Numbered from the stretch's first letter, positions 1-9,879 are shown. The stretch: DNA of 40,629 nucleotides from Mageeibacillus sp. UBA5436 (GCA_002427545.1 DIRM01000053.1:1-40629); one strand, 5' to 3'. Numbers and translations are program-made. Notes: generated by a model from the letters alone, not told the origin.

Positions 1-71
1 TACCAGAGGCATTTCAGATCTCTTTTTTTAAGTTAAGTTAACAGAGCATTTTTATTAAGGAGGAGGCGAAT

Positions 72-1157
72 ATGGCCTTAAAAGTTGGAATGTTAACAAG
101 TGGTGGTGACTGTCAAGGATTAAATTCCACAATGCGCGGAGTTGCAAGAGGATTATTAGGAAGCGATCAAGATGTAAAAATTCTTGGTTTTCTTAATGGA
201 TATGATGGCTTAATGCATAGTAGCTATCGACATATGACTGATGTTGATTTTTCAGGAATTTTAACAGTTGGAGGAACGATACTTGGTACTTCACGACAAC
301 CATTCAAAGGCATGAATGATCCTCTTCGTGAAGATGAACCAGAAGGAATTACAAAATTAGAAGCCATGTTGCAAACTTATAAGGATTTATCTTTAGATGC
401 TTTGGTTGTTTTAGGCGGCAATGGTACTCAAAAAACAGCTAATTTATTAAGCGAAAATGGTTGTAATATTATTCACATGCCTAAAACAATAGATAATGAC
501 TTATCTGGTACAGAAAAAACCTTTGGCTTTCAAAGTGCAGTCAATATAGCGACAGAAGTTATTGATGGTATTCATACGACAGCGACATCACATGGTCGTG
601 TCTTTATTGTTGAAGTTATGGGGAATAAAGTTGGCTGGCTGACTTTGTATGCAGGTGTTGCTTCTGGAGCGGATGTTATTTTAATTCCAGAAATTCCTTA
701 TGATCCTATTTCTGTGGTTAAAGCTTTACAAATAAGAGAAAGAAATAAGAAGCGTTTTTCAATTATAGCTGTTGCTGAGGGAGCAAAATCCAAAGATGAA
801 GCTAATATGAAAACCGCAGAATTAGAAGAAAACCGAAAAGGAGAACATTCGGTTGCTTATCATTTAAAAAATCAATTAGAAGAATTAATGATTCAAGAAA
901 TACGTGTTTGTGTACCAGGACATTTTCAAAGAGGCGGCACGCCTTCGGCTTATGATCGAGTTTTAACAACAGAATTAGGTGTTGAAGGTGCCAAAGCAGT
1001 TTTAGAAGGTGACTTTGGAAAAATGATTGGTATTGCTTGTGATCGACCCATTCGCGTCGACTTAAAAGATGTTGCAGGTAAAACTAAAAAAGTACCTATG
1101 GATGATCCTGTTTTACTTTCAGCAAAACAAATGGGCATTTGTTTTGGCAATGAATAG
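72..1157 (+). CDS. pfkA: 6-phosphofructokinase, mixed-substrate (group III) type
   Basis: Phosphorylates fructose 6-phosphate to fructose 1,6-bisphosphate in cytosolic glycolysis. The 361-residue protein has the PFK N-terminal loop TSGGDCQGLN (residues 9-18), the phosphoryl-donor loop GGNGT (115-119), the catalytic PKTIDND motif (137-143) and the MGNKVGW motif. Gly118 aligns with E. coli Gly104, which favours ATP, whereas Lys138 aligns with Gly124, and lysine there is typical of PPi and group III enzymes. The G/K combination is that of the 'mixed-substrate' clade, most members of which use ATP, so ATP is the likelier donor but this is inference. The start follows an excellent AAGGAGGAGG site. 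It sits upstream of the polyphosphate genes without overlap. A second PFK at 26336 carries the PPi signature. Confidence 0.93.
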   Translation: MALKVGMLTSGGDCQGLNSTMRGVARGLLGSDQDVKILGFLNGYDGLMHSSYRHMTDVDFSGILTVGGTILGTSRQPFKGMNDPLREDEPEGITKLEAMLQTYKDLSLDALVVLGGNGTQKTANLLSENGCNIIHMPKTIDNDLSGTEKTFGFQSAVNIATEVIDGIHTTATSHGRVFIVEVMGNKVGWLTLYAGVASGADVILIPEIPYDPISVVKALQIRERNKKRFSIIAVAEGAKSKDEANMKTAELEENRKGEHSVAYHLKNQLEELMIQEIRVCVPGHFQRGGTPSAYDRVLTTELGVEGAKAVLEGDFGKMIGIACDRPIRVDLKDVAGKTKKVPMDDPVLLSAKQMGICFGNE

Positions 1158-1271
1158 TTTTGGTTAAACTGAATTTTAACTATTCTTGCCTAAAGACATT
1201 AGTACTTTTAAATGAGTTACGGCTACATTAAAAAATATAGTATTGTTTAAAATCAAGAAAAAGGTGAATGA

Positions 1272-2825
1272 ATGTCTGATAATATTTCTTTCTTAGCTGC
1301 GATAGAAGTTGGTTCACATGAAGTCATTTTGAAAATTTGCCAAATTGATACGGATGGTGAAATAACTGAAGTTGAGTCTGTTTCTAGAACCATTAATTTA
1401 GGTTCAGATTGCTATCGTTTTGGGTATATTACCAATGAGAATATTCATTTATTGATTAGTACACTAGAAGAGTATAAACAAATCGTTAAAACCTATCCTG
1501 ATGTCAATGTTATTATAGCAGCGACATCAGCTATTCGTGATGCTTCTAATAGAATTTTTATTGTTGATCAAATTTTCAGGCAAACAGAATTTCAAATAGA
1601 AATTCTTTCCAATCGCGAAGAAATTGCAGAAATGATACGTGCTGTCATTATTAAAATGCCAGAGTTTTCTGAATTAAGCCAAGAACCAACTTTACTTTTA
1701 GATATTGGTGCTGGTAGTACACAGTTAACTCTTTTTAATAAGAAAAAATTTATATTTACTCAAAATATTTTACTTGGTTCTTTAAGAGTGCGTGATCGTC
1801 TTTCTGTTTTAGAGCAACATACAATCGATTTTTTAACATTGATGCAAGAATATATATCTGGCGATTTGGATTATTATCGCTCTTTTGTACCAGTCAAAAT
1901 TGATTATCAAAACTTTATACTTGTGGGAAATCTAATGCAGACTTGGCGATATTTGGCAGAATTACCTATGTACGGAACCGTTTTTCTTTCAAGAAAAAAA
2001 TTCGAACAATTATTTTCTGTTATTACCAATACAAGTACGATTACTTTAATTGAACATTTTGATATTAGCGAAGAACAAGCAAGTCTTTTATTACCAATGT
2101 CTATGGTATTAAAAGAGGTATTTGAACTTACAAAATTAGAAAAAGTCGTTATACCTGATATCACTTTAGCTGATGGCTTGATTGTTCGCTTAGCAGAAAA
2201 ATTGAAATATCGAAAAGCAGATCCACATATTGATAATTATACAATTGATTTTGCTCGAGAAATTGCCAAAAGGCATTATACAGATTTGCATCATATTAGG
2301 CAGGTTGAAAATTTGGCCTTGAATCTATTTGATCAATTTAAAAAGATGCATGGTCTTTCTAAACGAGAACGTTTTTTATTACAAATTGCAGCAATTTTGC
2401 ATAATATTGGAAAGTTTTTTACGATTAAACAAGATGGAGAAGTAGCGTATCAATTAATCAAAAGTTCTGATTTAGTAGGTTTAAGTGATCAAGAAATTGA
2501 ATTAGTTGCTTTGTTGGTTAAATACCATTCTTCTATAACATCTGATTTTAATTTAGAAAATTCTCGAATCAGCGACCAAGAAAATTTGAAATTAATTAAA
2601 TTATCGGTACTTTTGTCTTTAGCGAATGCTTTAGATACAGGTCATAAGATGAAAGTCAAAGATCTTAAAGTAGAAATTCGTAAAAAACATGTTAAATTAT
2701 TTTTAGCTTCAAATGAAGATTTAACTTTGGAATCTTGGAGTTTTCAAAGACCTGCACAGTTTTTTAATAATATATTTGGCAAAGAAATTCGATTGAATAT
2801 CATACCATCATTGGATGAAAATTAA
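1272..2825 (+). CDS. ppx: Exopolyphosphatase (Ppx/GppA family) with C-terminal HD-like domain
   Basis: Predicted to release phosphate from inorganic polyphosphate chains, or to act on pppGpp as GppA relatives do. The N-terminal half (about 1-300) is an actin-like ASKHA fold with a first phosphate loop AIEVGS (residues 11-16), the family's catalytic-Glu region SNREEIAEM, and the second loop DIGAGSTQ. The C-terminal half (about 325-500) is an HD-like helical domain with ILHNIGKF, where the canonical HD pair reads HN, and a later KYHSS. The usual first-loop aspartate (AIDxG) is Glu. Length of 517 residues suits the long Ppx form. The start has an AAGGTG site six bases upstream. The next gene, 135 bases downstream, is ppk1, which supports a polyphosphate role over a purely pppGpp role. 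Confidence 0.88.
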   Translation: MSDNISFLAAIEVGSHEVILKICQIDTDGEITEVESVSRTINLGSDCYRFGYITNENIHLLISTLEEYKQIVKTYPDVNVIIAATSAIRDASNRIFIVDQIFRQTEFQIEILSNREEIAEMIRAVIIKMPEFSELSQEPTLLLDIGAGSTQLTLFNKKKFIFTQNILLGSLRVRDRLSVLEQHTIDFLTLMQEYISGDLDYYRSFVPVKIDYQNFILVGNLMQTWRYLAELPMYGTVFLSRKKFEQLFSVITNTSTITLIEHFDISEEQASLLLPMSMVLKEVFELTKLEKVVIPDITLADGLIVRLAEKLKYRKADPHIDNYTIDFAREIAKRHYTDLHHIRQVENLALNLFDQFKKMHGLSKRERFLLQIAAILHNIGKFFTIKQDGEVAYQLIKSSDLVGLSDQEIELVALLVKYHSSITSDFNLENSRISDQENLKLIKLSVLLSLANALDTGHKMKVKDLKVEIRKKHVKLFLASNEDLTLESWSFQRPAQFFNNIFGKEIRLNIIPSLDEN

Positions 2826-2960
2826 AAAAATATGATATATCAGAATTGTTAATAATTAAAGCAAAAAACAATTTGGACCATATGGACTATAATAGAAAAT
2901 AATTAATAGAAATTATTTAGAGGTAATAACTTATCAACTTTCAAAAAAGAGGAGTGTTTA

Positions 2961-5156
2961 ATGCAAAATAATATTGTTGATATCATTGAACAACCTTTAT
3001 CTTATGATAGAGAATTAAGCGAATTATCTGGCTCTAAGATAATTAATCGTGAATTAAGCTGGATAGATTTTAATGATCGCGTCTTAGAGGAAGCTCAAGA
3101 CAATCAAAACCCTTTATATGAGCGTTTAAATTTTTTATCCATAACAGCATCTAATTTAGATGAATTTTTCATGGTACGTGTAGCATCATTATATAATCTT
3201 TATAAATCCGGCTCTAATCTAACGGATTATTCAGGTAAAAACCCAGAAGAGCAATTAATGGATTTGATGGAGCGCTGTCATGTATTTTACAAAGCACAAT
3301 ATGATACCTTTAACAAACAAATTTTACCAGAATTAGAAAAAGAAGAAATTGCTTTCCTTAATATGTCAGAGATTACTGAGTCGGAATATCAATACTTAAA
3401 TAAATATTACGAAGATAATATTTATCCTGTTTTGACTCCATTAGCTGTTGATGCGGGAAGACCTTTTCCTTTGATTCCAAATCAAAATCTTAATTTATTT
3501 GTGACATTTAAAGAATCGGATCATTTAAATGATATGCTTGAAAAATCAACCTTTGCTATTGTTGAAGTTCCTGCTATTTTACCTCGTTTAATTAAATTAC
3601 CAGGTGAAAAGAAACGTTTTGTTTTAATCGAAAATGTTATAGCTGAATTTGTTAATAGCTTGTTTTATAATCAAACGATTGATGCAACAGCTTGTTTTAG
3701 AGTTATGCGTAATGCTGATTATGAACTTGATGAGGAAGAAATTTCTGATTTGATGAATGAGATGGAAGATATTCTCTGGCAAAGAGAACGAGGTAAAGTC
3801 ATTCGTTTAGAAATCGAAAGAGATGCTGGTAAATCAATTTTAAAAACTTTGCAAGAATTAATGGAAGTTGAAGAATTTGCTGTATATCGCATTAAAGGAC
3901 CTATCGATTTAAAATTTACAAGCAAGATAAGCAAAGCATTTCCAAATGATAATTTAGAATATGAAAAATTTACTGGCCAGAAATCTCCTGATTTTGCAAT
4001 GGTAGAAAATGATGATTATTTTGCAGTCATCCGTCAAAAAGATCGGATTTTACATCATCCTTATGAATCGTTTGAACCGAATATTAAAATCATTCAAAAT
4101 GCAGCTGTAGACCCTCGAGTATTGGCTATAAAGCAAACCTTATATCGTGTCAGTGGTAATTCACCAATCGTTAAAGCTTTGGCGACAGCCGCTGAAAATG
4201 GCAAGCATGTTATGGTTTTGGTGGAATTAAAAGCTAGATTTGATGAAGAAAATAATATTCATTGGGCAAAACGTTTAGAGAAAGCGGGATGCCATGTTAT
4301 TTATGGTCTAAAAGGATTAAAGACGCATAGCAAAATTACCTTGATTGTTAGAAGAGAAGATAATGGAATTCGTCGTTATGTTCATTTAGGTACTGGAAAT
4401 TATAATGATCAAACGGCCAAGATATACACGGATTTAGGTTTATGGACTGCTTCTGAGCAAATCGGTCAAGATGCAACAGATTTCTTTAATATGATCTCTG
4501 GTTACTCCATTCCTCTGGGTTGGAAAAAAATTATTCCAGCACCGAGATGGTTACGTAAGGAAACGATTGCTCGAATAAAACAAGAAACTAAACATGCAAA
4601 AAAAGGTAGAAAAGCTATTATCGTTGCAAAAATTAACTCTCTGGTTGATGAAGAAATTATTGAATTATTATACGAGGCTTCACAAGCTGGAGTTAAAATA
4701 CGTTTAATTGTGCGTGGTATTTGTTGTTTGAAAGCTGGTGTAAAAGGTCTTTCGGAAAATATAGAAGTTCGAAGTTTGATTGGCAGATTTTTAGAGCATA
4801 GCCGTATATTTTATTATTATAATGATGGCCGTGAAAACATCTTTTTATCAAGTGCTGATTGGATGCCAAGAAATTTGAATCGCCGTGTTGAAATCTTATT
4901 CCCAGTCATTGATGAAGAATGTCGTCAACGCGTGCTTGAAATATTATGCTTGGAACTTTTAGATACAGAAAGAGCAAGGATAATGCAATCCGATTCGACT
5001 TATAAAAGATATCGTCATGCAAATTCAGATGATAGTCAACTTGATTCTCAAAAAGCTTTAATGAAAGCATCGATTGAGGCAAGTCAGCGATTAAAAAATA
5101 AAGTTTATGCCCCAAATTATTATGAACCACAAAAATCACCGCAAGAGATTGAATGA
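2961..5156 (+). CDS. ppk1: Polyphosphate kinase 1
   Basis: Reversibly transfers the ATP gamma-phosphate to a growing polyphosphate chain. The 731-residue protein has the whole PPK1 architecture: N-terminal helical domain beginning INRELSWIDFNDRVLEEA, a middle domain, and two phospholipase-D-like C-terminal domains. His456 in the KTHSKITLI motif corresponds to the autophosphorylated histidine, and His613 in LEHSRIFYYYNDG to the second active-site histidine. LGTGNYND and SADWMPRNLNRRVE are also conserved. The start lies behind a GAGGAG site. A TATAAT hexamer at 2888-2893 in the gap after ppx, overlapping no good -35, may give it its own weak promoter. About 45 residues at the C-terminus are polar and probably disordered. 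Confidence 0.97.
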   Translation: MQNNIVDIIEQPLSYDRELSELSGSKIINRELSWIDFNDRVLEEAQDNQNPLYERLNFLSITASNLDEFFMVRVASLYNLYKSGSNLTDYSGKNPEEQLMDLMERCHVFYKAQYDTFNKQILPELEKEEIAFLNMSEITESEYQYLNKYYEDNIYPVLTPLAVDAGRPFPLIPNQNLNLFVTFKESDHLNDMLEKSTFAIVEVPAILPRLIKLPGEKKRFVLIENVIAEFVNSLFYNQTIDATACFRVMRNADYELDEEEISDLMNEMEDILWQRERGKVIRLEIERDAGKSILKTLQELMEVEEFAVYRIKGPIDLKFTSKISKAFPNDNLEYEKFTGQKSPDFAMVENDDYFAVIRQKDRILHHPYESFEPNIKIIQNAAVDPRVLAIKQTLYRVSGNSPIVKALATAAENGKHVMVLVELKARFDEENNIHWAKRLEKAGCHVIYGLKGLKTHSKITLIVRREDNGIRRYVHLGTGNYNDQTAKIYTDLGLWTASEQIGQDATDFFNMISGYSIPLGWKKIIPAPRWLRKETIARIKQETKHAKKGRKAIIVAKINSLVDEEIIELLYEASQAGVKIRLIVRGICCLKAGVKGLSENIEVRSLIGRFLEHSRIFYYYNDGRENIFLSSADWMPRNLNRRVEILFPVIDEECRQRVLEILCLELLDTERARIMQSDSTYKRYRHANSDDSQLDSQKALMKASIEASQRLKNKVYAPNYYEPQKSPQEIE

Positions 5157-5199
5157 AATAGATATAATCAATTATGATTGTTTGTAGATAAATAACAAA

Positions 5200-5223
5200 T
5201 TACAAAAATATATATTTTTGTAA
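5200..5223. repeat. Perfect 24-bp palindrome between ppk1 and the nucleotidyltransferase gene
   Basis: The sequence from 5200 to 5223 equals its own reverse complement over all 24 bases; each arm starts TTACAAAAATAT. It lies 44 bases after the ppk1 stop and 57 bases before the next start. No T-run follows, so it is a poor intrinsic terminator. It could be an operator or simply a product of AT-rich DNA. Confidence 0.6.
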
Positions 5224-5279
5224 AAGATTAAAATTTAATATAAATTAAGAAAGATTTATAAAAAATGGAGGCAATAATA

Positions 5280-6218
5280 ATGCAACAACCAATTTTAGTA
5301 ATTTTAGCTGCTGGTATGGGATCTCGCTATGGCGGGTTAAAACAAATGGATCCAATTGGACCTAATGGTGAACTTATTATCGATTATTCTTTACACGATG
5401 CTTATCAAGCAGGTTTTAGACGAGTTGTTTTTATCATTAAAGAAGAGATTGAAGCCGATTTTAAAGAAATTATAGGTAATCGTATGAGTGATTATTTTGA
5501 AGTACAATATGCTTATCAAAATATTCATGATTTACCAGAACCTTTTAAAAATCCTGAAGAAAGAATTAAGCCTTGGGGAACATCGCATGCCTTATTAGCC
5601 GCTAGTGACTTGATCGATGCACCTTTCTGCGTTATTAATGCGGATGATTTTTATGGCAAACAAGCTTATCAAATTGTTTATCAGGAATTGCAAAAAATGA
5701 TTGATCAACCAGCAAAGAAAAAACCACAGTACATCATGATTGGTTATCAATTGATGAAAACATTAAGTAAGTTTGGACATGTTGCAAGAGGTATTTGTGA
5801 GGTTGATTCATCTGGTCGTTTAAAACATATTGTAGAACGTACAAAAATTATTGAAAAAGATAATTTAGCTTTTTATACAGAAGATGATGAAACTTGGCAT
5901 CAATTATCCGATGATACAATCGTTTCAATGAATTTTTGGGGATTTGATCCTTCTTTAATTGATTTCCTCAAAGCAGAATTTCCGTCATTTCTTGAACAAG
6001 CAATGGTGGAGAATCCTCTAAAAGGCGAATTCTTATTACCTAATTCAGTGGGTAATTTAATCGATGAAGACAAGGCTGACGTTTTAGTAAAAACAAGTGC
6101 AGATCAATGGTATGGCGTCACTTATCAAAAAGATAAACCACAGGTCGAAAAAGAGATAGTCTCATTGATTGAAGCAGGAAAATATAATAGTCCTTTGTGG
6201 GAGAATATGAATGATTGA
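5280..6218 (+). CDS. Sugar-phosphate nucleotidyltransferase-like protein
   Basis: An NTP_transferase-fold protein that would join a nucleoside triphosphate to a sugar phosphate or similar acceptor. The start of the 312-residue protein is the nucleotide-binding loop LAAGMGSRYGGLKQ (about residues 8-21), and a later INADDFYG holds the acidic metal-binding pair. It resembles the UTP-glucose-1-phosphate/UDP-GlcNAc pyrophosphorylase superfamily, but the substrate cannot be read from the motifs. An ATG at 5265 is in frame, but the GGAGG ribosome-binding site at 5267-5271 overlaps it, so the real start is the ATG at 5280, eight bases after that site. The stop overlaps the first codons of argS by 8 bases, implying co-transcription and coupled translation. 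Confidence 0.82.
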   Translation: MQQPILVILAAGMGSRYGGLKQMDPIGPNGELIIDYSLHDAYQAGFRRVVFIIKEEIEADFKEIIGNRMSDYFEVQYAYQNIHDLPEPFKNPEERIKPWGTSHALLAASDLIDAPFCVINADDFYGKQAYQIVYQELQKMIDQPAKKKPQYIMIGYQLMKTLSKFGHVARGICEVDSSGRLKHIVERTKIIEKDNLAFYTEDDETWHQLSDDTIVSMNFWGFDPSLIDFLKAEFPSFLEQAMVENPLKGEFLLPNSVGNLIDEDKADVLVKTSADQWYGVTYQKDKPQVEKEIVSLIEAGKYNSPLWENMND

Positions 6219-7929
6219 TTACAAAACTGAAATAGCCAAATTATTGCTTCAAAATACTAATTTATCATTAGAAGAAATCAATAATTTAATAGAAATTCCA
6301 CCTCAAGAAAATTTGGGAGATTATTCCTTTCCATGTTTTCGCTTAGCAAAAGTCTTTAAAAAAAATCCAGCAAGTATAGCTCAAGAGATTCAAACTGAGT
6401 TATCAGAAAATTTGCCTGAATGGTTAAATAAGATTGATGTAGCAGGACCCTATCTAAATTTTTATTTAGACCATGGTGCATTTGCCACAAATTTACTACA
6501 AGAAATCTTTGCGAATAAAGAAAACTTTGGACATGATAATATTGGTAAGGATAAGAATGTCATTGTGGAATATTCTTCTCCCAATATAGCAAAACCTTTT
6601 CATGTCGGTCATGCTTTTACGACAATTCTAGGACAAGCTATTGCTAATATTTATGAAGCCTTAGGATATCATGTCATTCGCATGAATCATTTAGGTGATT
6701 ATGGAACACAATTCGGAAAATTAATTGTGGCATGGCGTTTATGGGGGGATGAACTGGCCCTCAAGGAAAAGCCGATTACTGAATTAACGAGAGTATATGT
6801 TAAATTTCATAGCGAGCTTGAAAATCAACCAGAATTAGAAGATGAAGCGAGAGAAGCTTTCAAAAAGTTGGAAAATAAAGAAACTGAAGAAGTTGAACTT
6901 TGGCAAAAATTTAAAGAAATGAGTTTAGTTGAATTTAATCGACTTTATGATCGCATAAATGTTCATTTCGATAATTACAATGGTGAAAGTTTCTATTCGG
7001 ATATGATTCCAGAAGTTGTTTCCTTATTAAAAGAAAAAAATCTATTGGAAGAAAGTGAAGGAGCTCAAGTTGTCGATTTAAGCGAATTTAATCTTAACCC
7101 TTGTCTTATTTTAAAATCAGATGGCACAACCATATATGCATCAAGAGATTTGGCTGCAATCTTGTACCGTGATAGAACATATGATTATTATCGTAATATT
7201 TATGTTGTTGGTTTACCTCAGACGAATCATTTTCAACAAGTTTTTGCTGTTTTGAAAAAAGCTGAATTTCCAAAAGCTGATCAAAATAAGCATGTAGGTT
7301 TTGGTACGGTTAAATTTAAAGAAGGTGAATTTTCCACAAGAAAAGGCAATATTATTTTATTAGAAGACCTGCTAGATCAAAGTGTAGCGAAAACGAAAGA
7401 GATTATTACAAATAACAATCCAGAGATGAGTCAAGCCGATATTGCAGATACAGCTGAAAAAGTTGGACTTGCGGCAGTTAGTTATACTTATCTTAGAAAT
7501 AGCAGAGAAAGAGATATATTCTTTGATTGGGACGAAATTTTAGACTTTGAAGGAGACACCGCTCCTTATTTAATGTATACCTATGCCAGAGCAAAAAGTA
7601 TTTTACAAAAAAGTGAATTTACAGAACTTTCATTAGATGAGATTGATTTTTCCTTACTTAATTCTGATGAGGAGTTTTCGCTCTTAAAAGAATTATATCA
7701 ATATCCTAATGCGCTTAAATTAGCAGCTGAAGAGTATGAACCATCGATATTATTAAGAAATATCAGTCAAATCGCACGTACTTTTAATCGATATTATCAT
7801 AATGTTCCTATTCTTAAAACATCTGATATTGATTTAAAACATGCACGTTTAGCTCTATTAAAAGCGGTAAGTATTGTTATGCAAAATGGCTTGAATTTAG
7901 CTGGAATTCAAACGGTTGAAAGAATGTAA
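6211..7929 (+). CDS. argS: Arginyl-tRNA synthetase
   Basis: Class I aminoacyl-tRNA synthetase that charges tRNA-Arg; it needs bound tRNA for amino-acid activation. The 572-residue chain shows the N-terminal additional domain, the HIGH-type signature as HVGH in SPNIAKPFHVGHAF (about residues 128-141), ASRDLAAILYR, and a KMSKS-loop equivalent FSTRKGN, a form often seen in ArgRS. The C-terminal anticodon-binding domain contains the conserved YTYARAKSIL-like helix and ends at the usual place. It begins inside the end of the preceding gene, with GGGAG of that gene serving as ribosome-binding site. A tRNA-Arg(TCT) is present at 30642. No T-box leader is visible, as the start lies inside the upstream gene. 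Confidence 0.97.
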   Translation: MIDYKTEIAKLLLQNTNLSLEEINNLIEIPPQENLGDYSFPCFRLAKVFKKNPASIAQEIQTELSENLPEWLNKIDVAGPYLNFYLDHGAFATNLLQEIFANKENFGHDNIGKDKNVIVEYSSPNIAKPFHVGHAFTTILGQAIANIYEALGYHVIRMNHLGDYGTQFGKLIVAWRLWGDELALKEKPITELTRVYVKFHSELENQPELEDEAREAFKKLENKETEEVELWQKFKEMSLVEFNRLYDRINVHFDNYNGESFYSDMIPEVVSLLKEKNLLEESEGAQVVDLSEFNLNPCLILKSDGTTIYASRDLAAILYRDRTYDYYRNIYVVGLPQTNHFQQVFAVLKKAEFPKADQNKHVGFGTVKFKEGEFSTRKGNIILLEDLLDQSVAKTKEIITNNNPEMSQADIADTAEKVGLAAVSYTYLRNSRERDIFFDWDEILDFEGDTAPYLMYTYARAKSILQKSEFTELSLDEIDFSLLNSDEEFSLLKELYQYPNALKLAAEEYEPSILLRNISQIARTFNRYYHNVPILKTSDIDLKHARLALLKAVSIVMQNGLNLAGIQTVERM

Positions 7930-7989
7930 ATACAATCATTTGTTATCTTAAATTGTAGCTAAAATAAATAATTGGAGTAGTTCTAATAC

Positions 7990-9768
7990 ATGAATTTGGC
8001 ATTTAGAGATTTAAAATATAAGAGACCTGATTTTAATCATTTGTCTGTGCTTTATCAAAAAATAATGAAGCAATTAGATCGAATTAATCAGCAAGGTTTT
8101 GAATTTATTGATCTAAAAGAGAATTTTGAAGCCTGTTCCAATTATTATCTATATTGCATTTCAATGCAGCATCTTTATCAATTAAAGAAAGCTTTTGAAA
8201 ACCAATCAGATTCTGAAAATCAAGATGATAATAAAGGTTCGATAAACCAAGAAGATCAAGAGCTAATTTTATTAAAAAAAGAAATTATAAAAGCTAAAGA
8301 TGATTATATTATTTTATTTTCTAAAATTGCAGATTCTGATCTTAAATATTCAAAAGATTCTTTAGAAAATTCATCTATTCTTAATCAGGCTAGACGGGTT
8401 GCCAAAACATATGGACAAGTTGATTCGCAGCTGATTAAAGCGGAACAAGATTTGAAAAATCAATATGATTACTTTTATTACAATACAAATATTGAATTAA
8501 ATGCGCCTAATCCTCAAATAATAGATTCTGACTTTAAACAAGATAAGAAATACAATATCTATCTACCTGATTTTCATCTCTGGCTTAGACAAGCAGATGG
8601 GACAACAAGAGCAAGACTTTATTATAAATTTAGTCAAGAATTACAAAAATACGATTACGATAATGAAAATCTTTTTAAATTGTTGGTTGAAAATCGCAAA
8701 GAACAGGCGAAACAAAGTCATTTATCTTATTTTGATTTTAATATAATGCGCAATAAAGGCTTTGGGTATGAACGTAAAGATTTATTGCATTTTAAGCAAA
8801 ATATTAATGAGTATTTTTTCCCGTTAATAGATGAAATACGACGTTTACGTAATAATAGATTTAAAAAAGAAAAAATGCTTTTTTATGATGAGTTCAAAAT
8901 ATCTCCAATCAATCCAATAAATTTAATAGAACATGATGATAATCATGACTCTTTGGAAACATGTTTGCTTCATGCCTTTCAAAATATTTTTAGAGACAAT
9001 GATTCCTATATTTTTGAAATGATAAAACAAGGATATTGGAATGGGGATCCAGAATTTAATCGAAAAATAGGCAAAGAAAGTACATTATTACAGTATTGGA
9101 ATAAATTATTTTTATCTTTGCGCTTTAATCAAGACTATTTCAATCTTGAAGATATTTTCTTTTCTACAGGCAAGGCTTTATCTGATTTATCGGGAATGAT
9201 TAATTTAAAAGGGATTACGAGTTATGAACAATCACCTTTAATTCGTCAAGTATCTGGTTTTGCCATGCTGTTTCTAAGTATGCGACAAACACATCTTTTT
9301 ACAGAAAATTATGAATTGTTTAACGATTTGTCTTTAATTGATGCTCTTCTAAAAATACCATATGCATTGGCAATTGATACTTTTGAGAGTACTGTATATT
9401 CTGAGGATTCAAGTTCTACATTATCTTACTCAAATTTATGGCAACAGATTGAAAAAAATAATAAGATCGATTTTGATTTTGCTTCAGATGGTTTTTTCTC
9501 TGCTGGCAATACATGGCAGATAATGCCTTCACTTTTTAATAATCCCTATAGCTCTTTAGAGTATGTTTTAGCTTTAATTGTTATTTTAGCGGAACAACCA
9601 TATCGAGATAGAAGAAATTCTCTAGAAAAAAAATTGAATTTGTTATTGACAACAAATACAGAGTTACCATTTGTAAAAAGATTACAAATTTGCGGATTTT
9701 CGTCGCCTTTTGATATAAAAACCATTCGTAAGGCTTCTTTTGCAGTTTGTGATATGTTGCAAATTTAA
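7990..9768 (+). CDS. M3-family oligopeptidase-like protein lacking the zinc site (probable pseudoenzyme)
   Basis: The 592-residue protein follows the M3 oligoendopeptidase family along its length: the N-terminal FRDLKYKRPDF, a middle region with LYYKFSQEL, SYFDFNIMRNKGFGY and a YDE element before the metal site, then YWNGDPEF, and a C-terminal IPYALAIDTFES followed by FFSAGNTWQ. Where the family has DVFxxxHEFGH, this protein has DIFFSTGKALS (residues 388-398): His, Glu and His become Gly394, Lys395 and Ser398. The third ligand region (EIHSMSMEF in relatives) reads LIRQVSGFA, with the Glu replaced by Leu417. All three zinc ligands are therefore missing while the frame is intact. A peptide-binding or regulatory role is inference. 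The ribosome-binding site GGAG is about 12 bases from the ATG. It lies between argS and rdgB. Confidence 0.75.
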   Translation: MNLAFRDLKYKRPDFNHLSVLYQKIMKQLDRINQQGFEFIDLKENFEACSNYYLYCISMQHLYQLKKAFENQSDSENQDDNKGSINQEDQELILLKKEIIKAKDDYIILFSKIADSDLKYSKDSLENSSILNQARRVAKTYGQVDSQLIKAEQDLKNQYDYFYYNTNIELNAPNPQIIDSDFKQDKKYNIYLPDFHLWLRQADGTTRARLYYKFSQELQKYDYDNENLFKLLVENRKEQAKQSHLSYFDFNIMRNKGFGYERKDLLHFKQNINEYFFPLIDEIRRLRNNRFKKEKMLFYDEFKISPINPINLIEHDDNHDSLETCLLHAFQNIFRDNDSYIFEMIKQGYWNGDPEFNRKIGKESTLLQYWNKLFLSLRFNQDYFNLEDIFFSTGKALSDLSGMINLKGITSYEQSPLIRQVSGFAMLFLSMRQTHLFTENYELFNDLSLIDALLKIPYALAIDTFESTVYSEDSSSTLSYSNLWQQIEKNNKIDFDFASDGFFSAGNTWQIMPSLFNNPYSSLEYVLALIVILAEQPYRDRRNSLEKKLNLLLTTNTELPFVKRLQICGFSSPFDIKTIRKASFAVCDMLQI

Positions 9769-9879
9769 TTTTATGCAAATTTTAAAACTATATTTAAAAA
9801 ATATTTGTTTTATTTCGTACAGAATCAATGGTAAATATTTAAAGAGTATTATTTTAGAATTAATCATTTATTCATTTTA

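Noticed and set aside
2873..2893. TTGGAC and TATAAT as a ppk1 promoter pair
   Set aside because: The spacer is only 9 bases, too short for sigma-A; the TATAAT alone is weak evidence.
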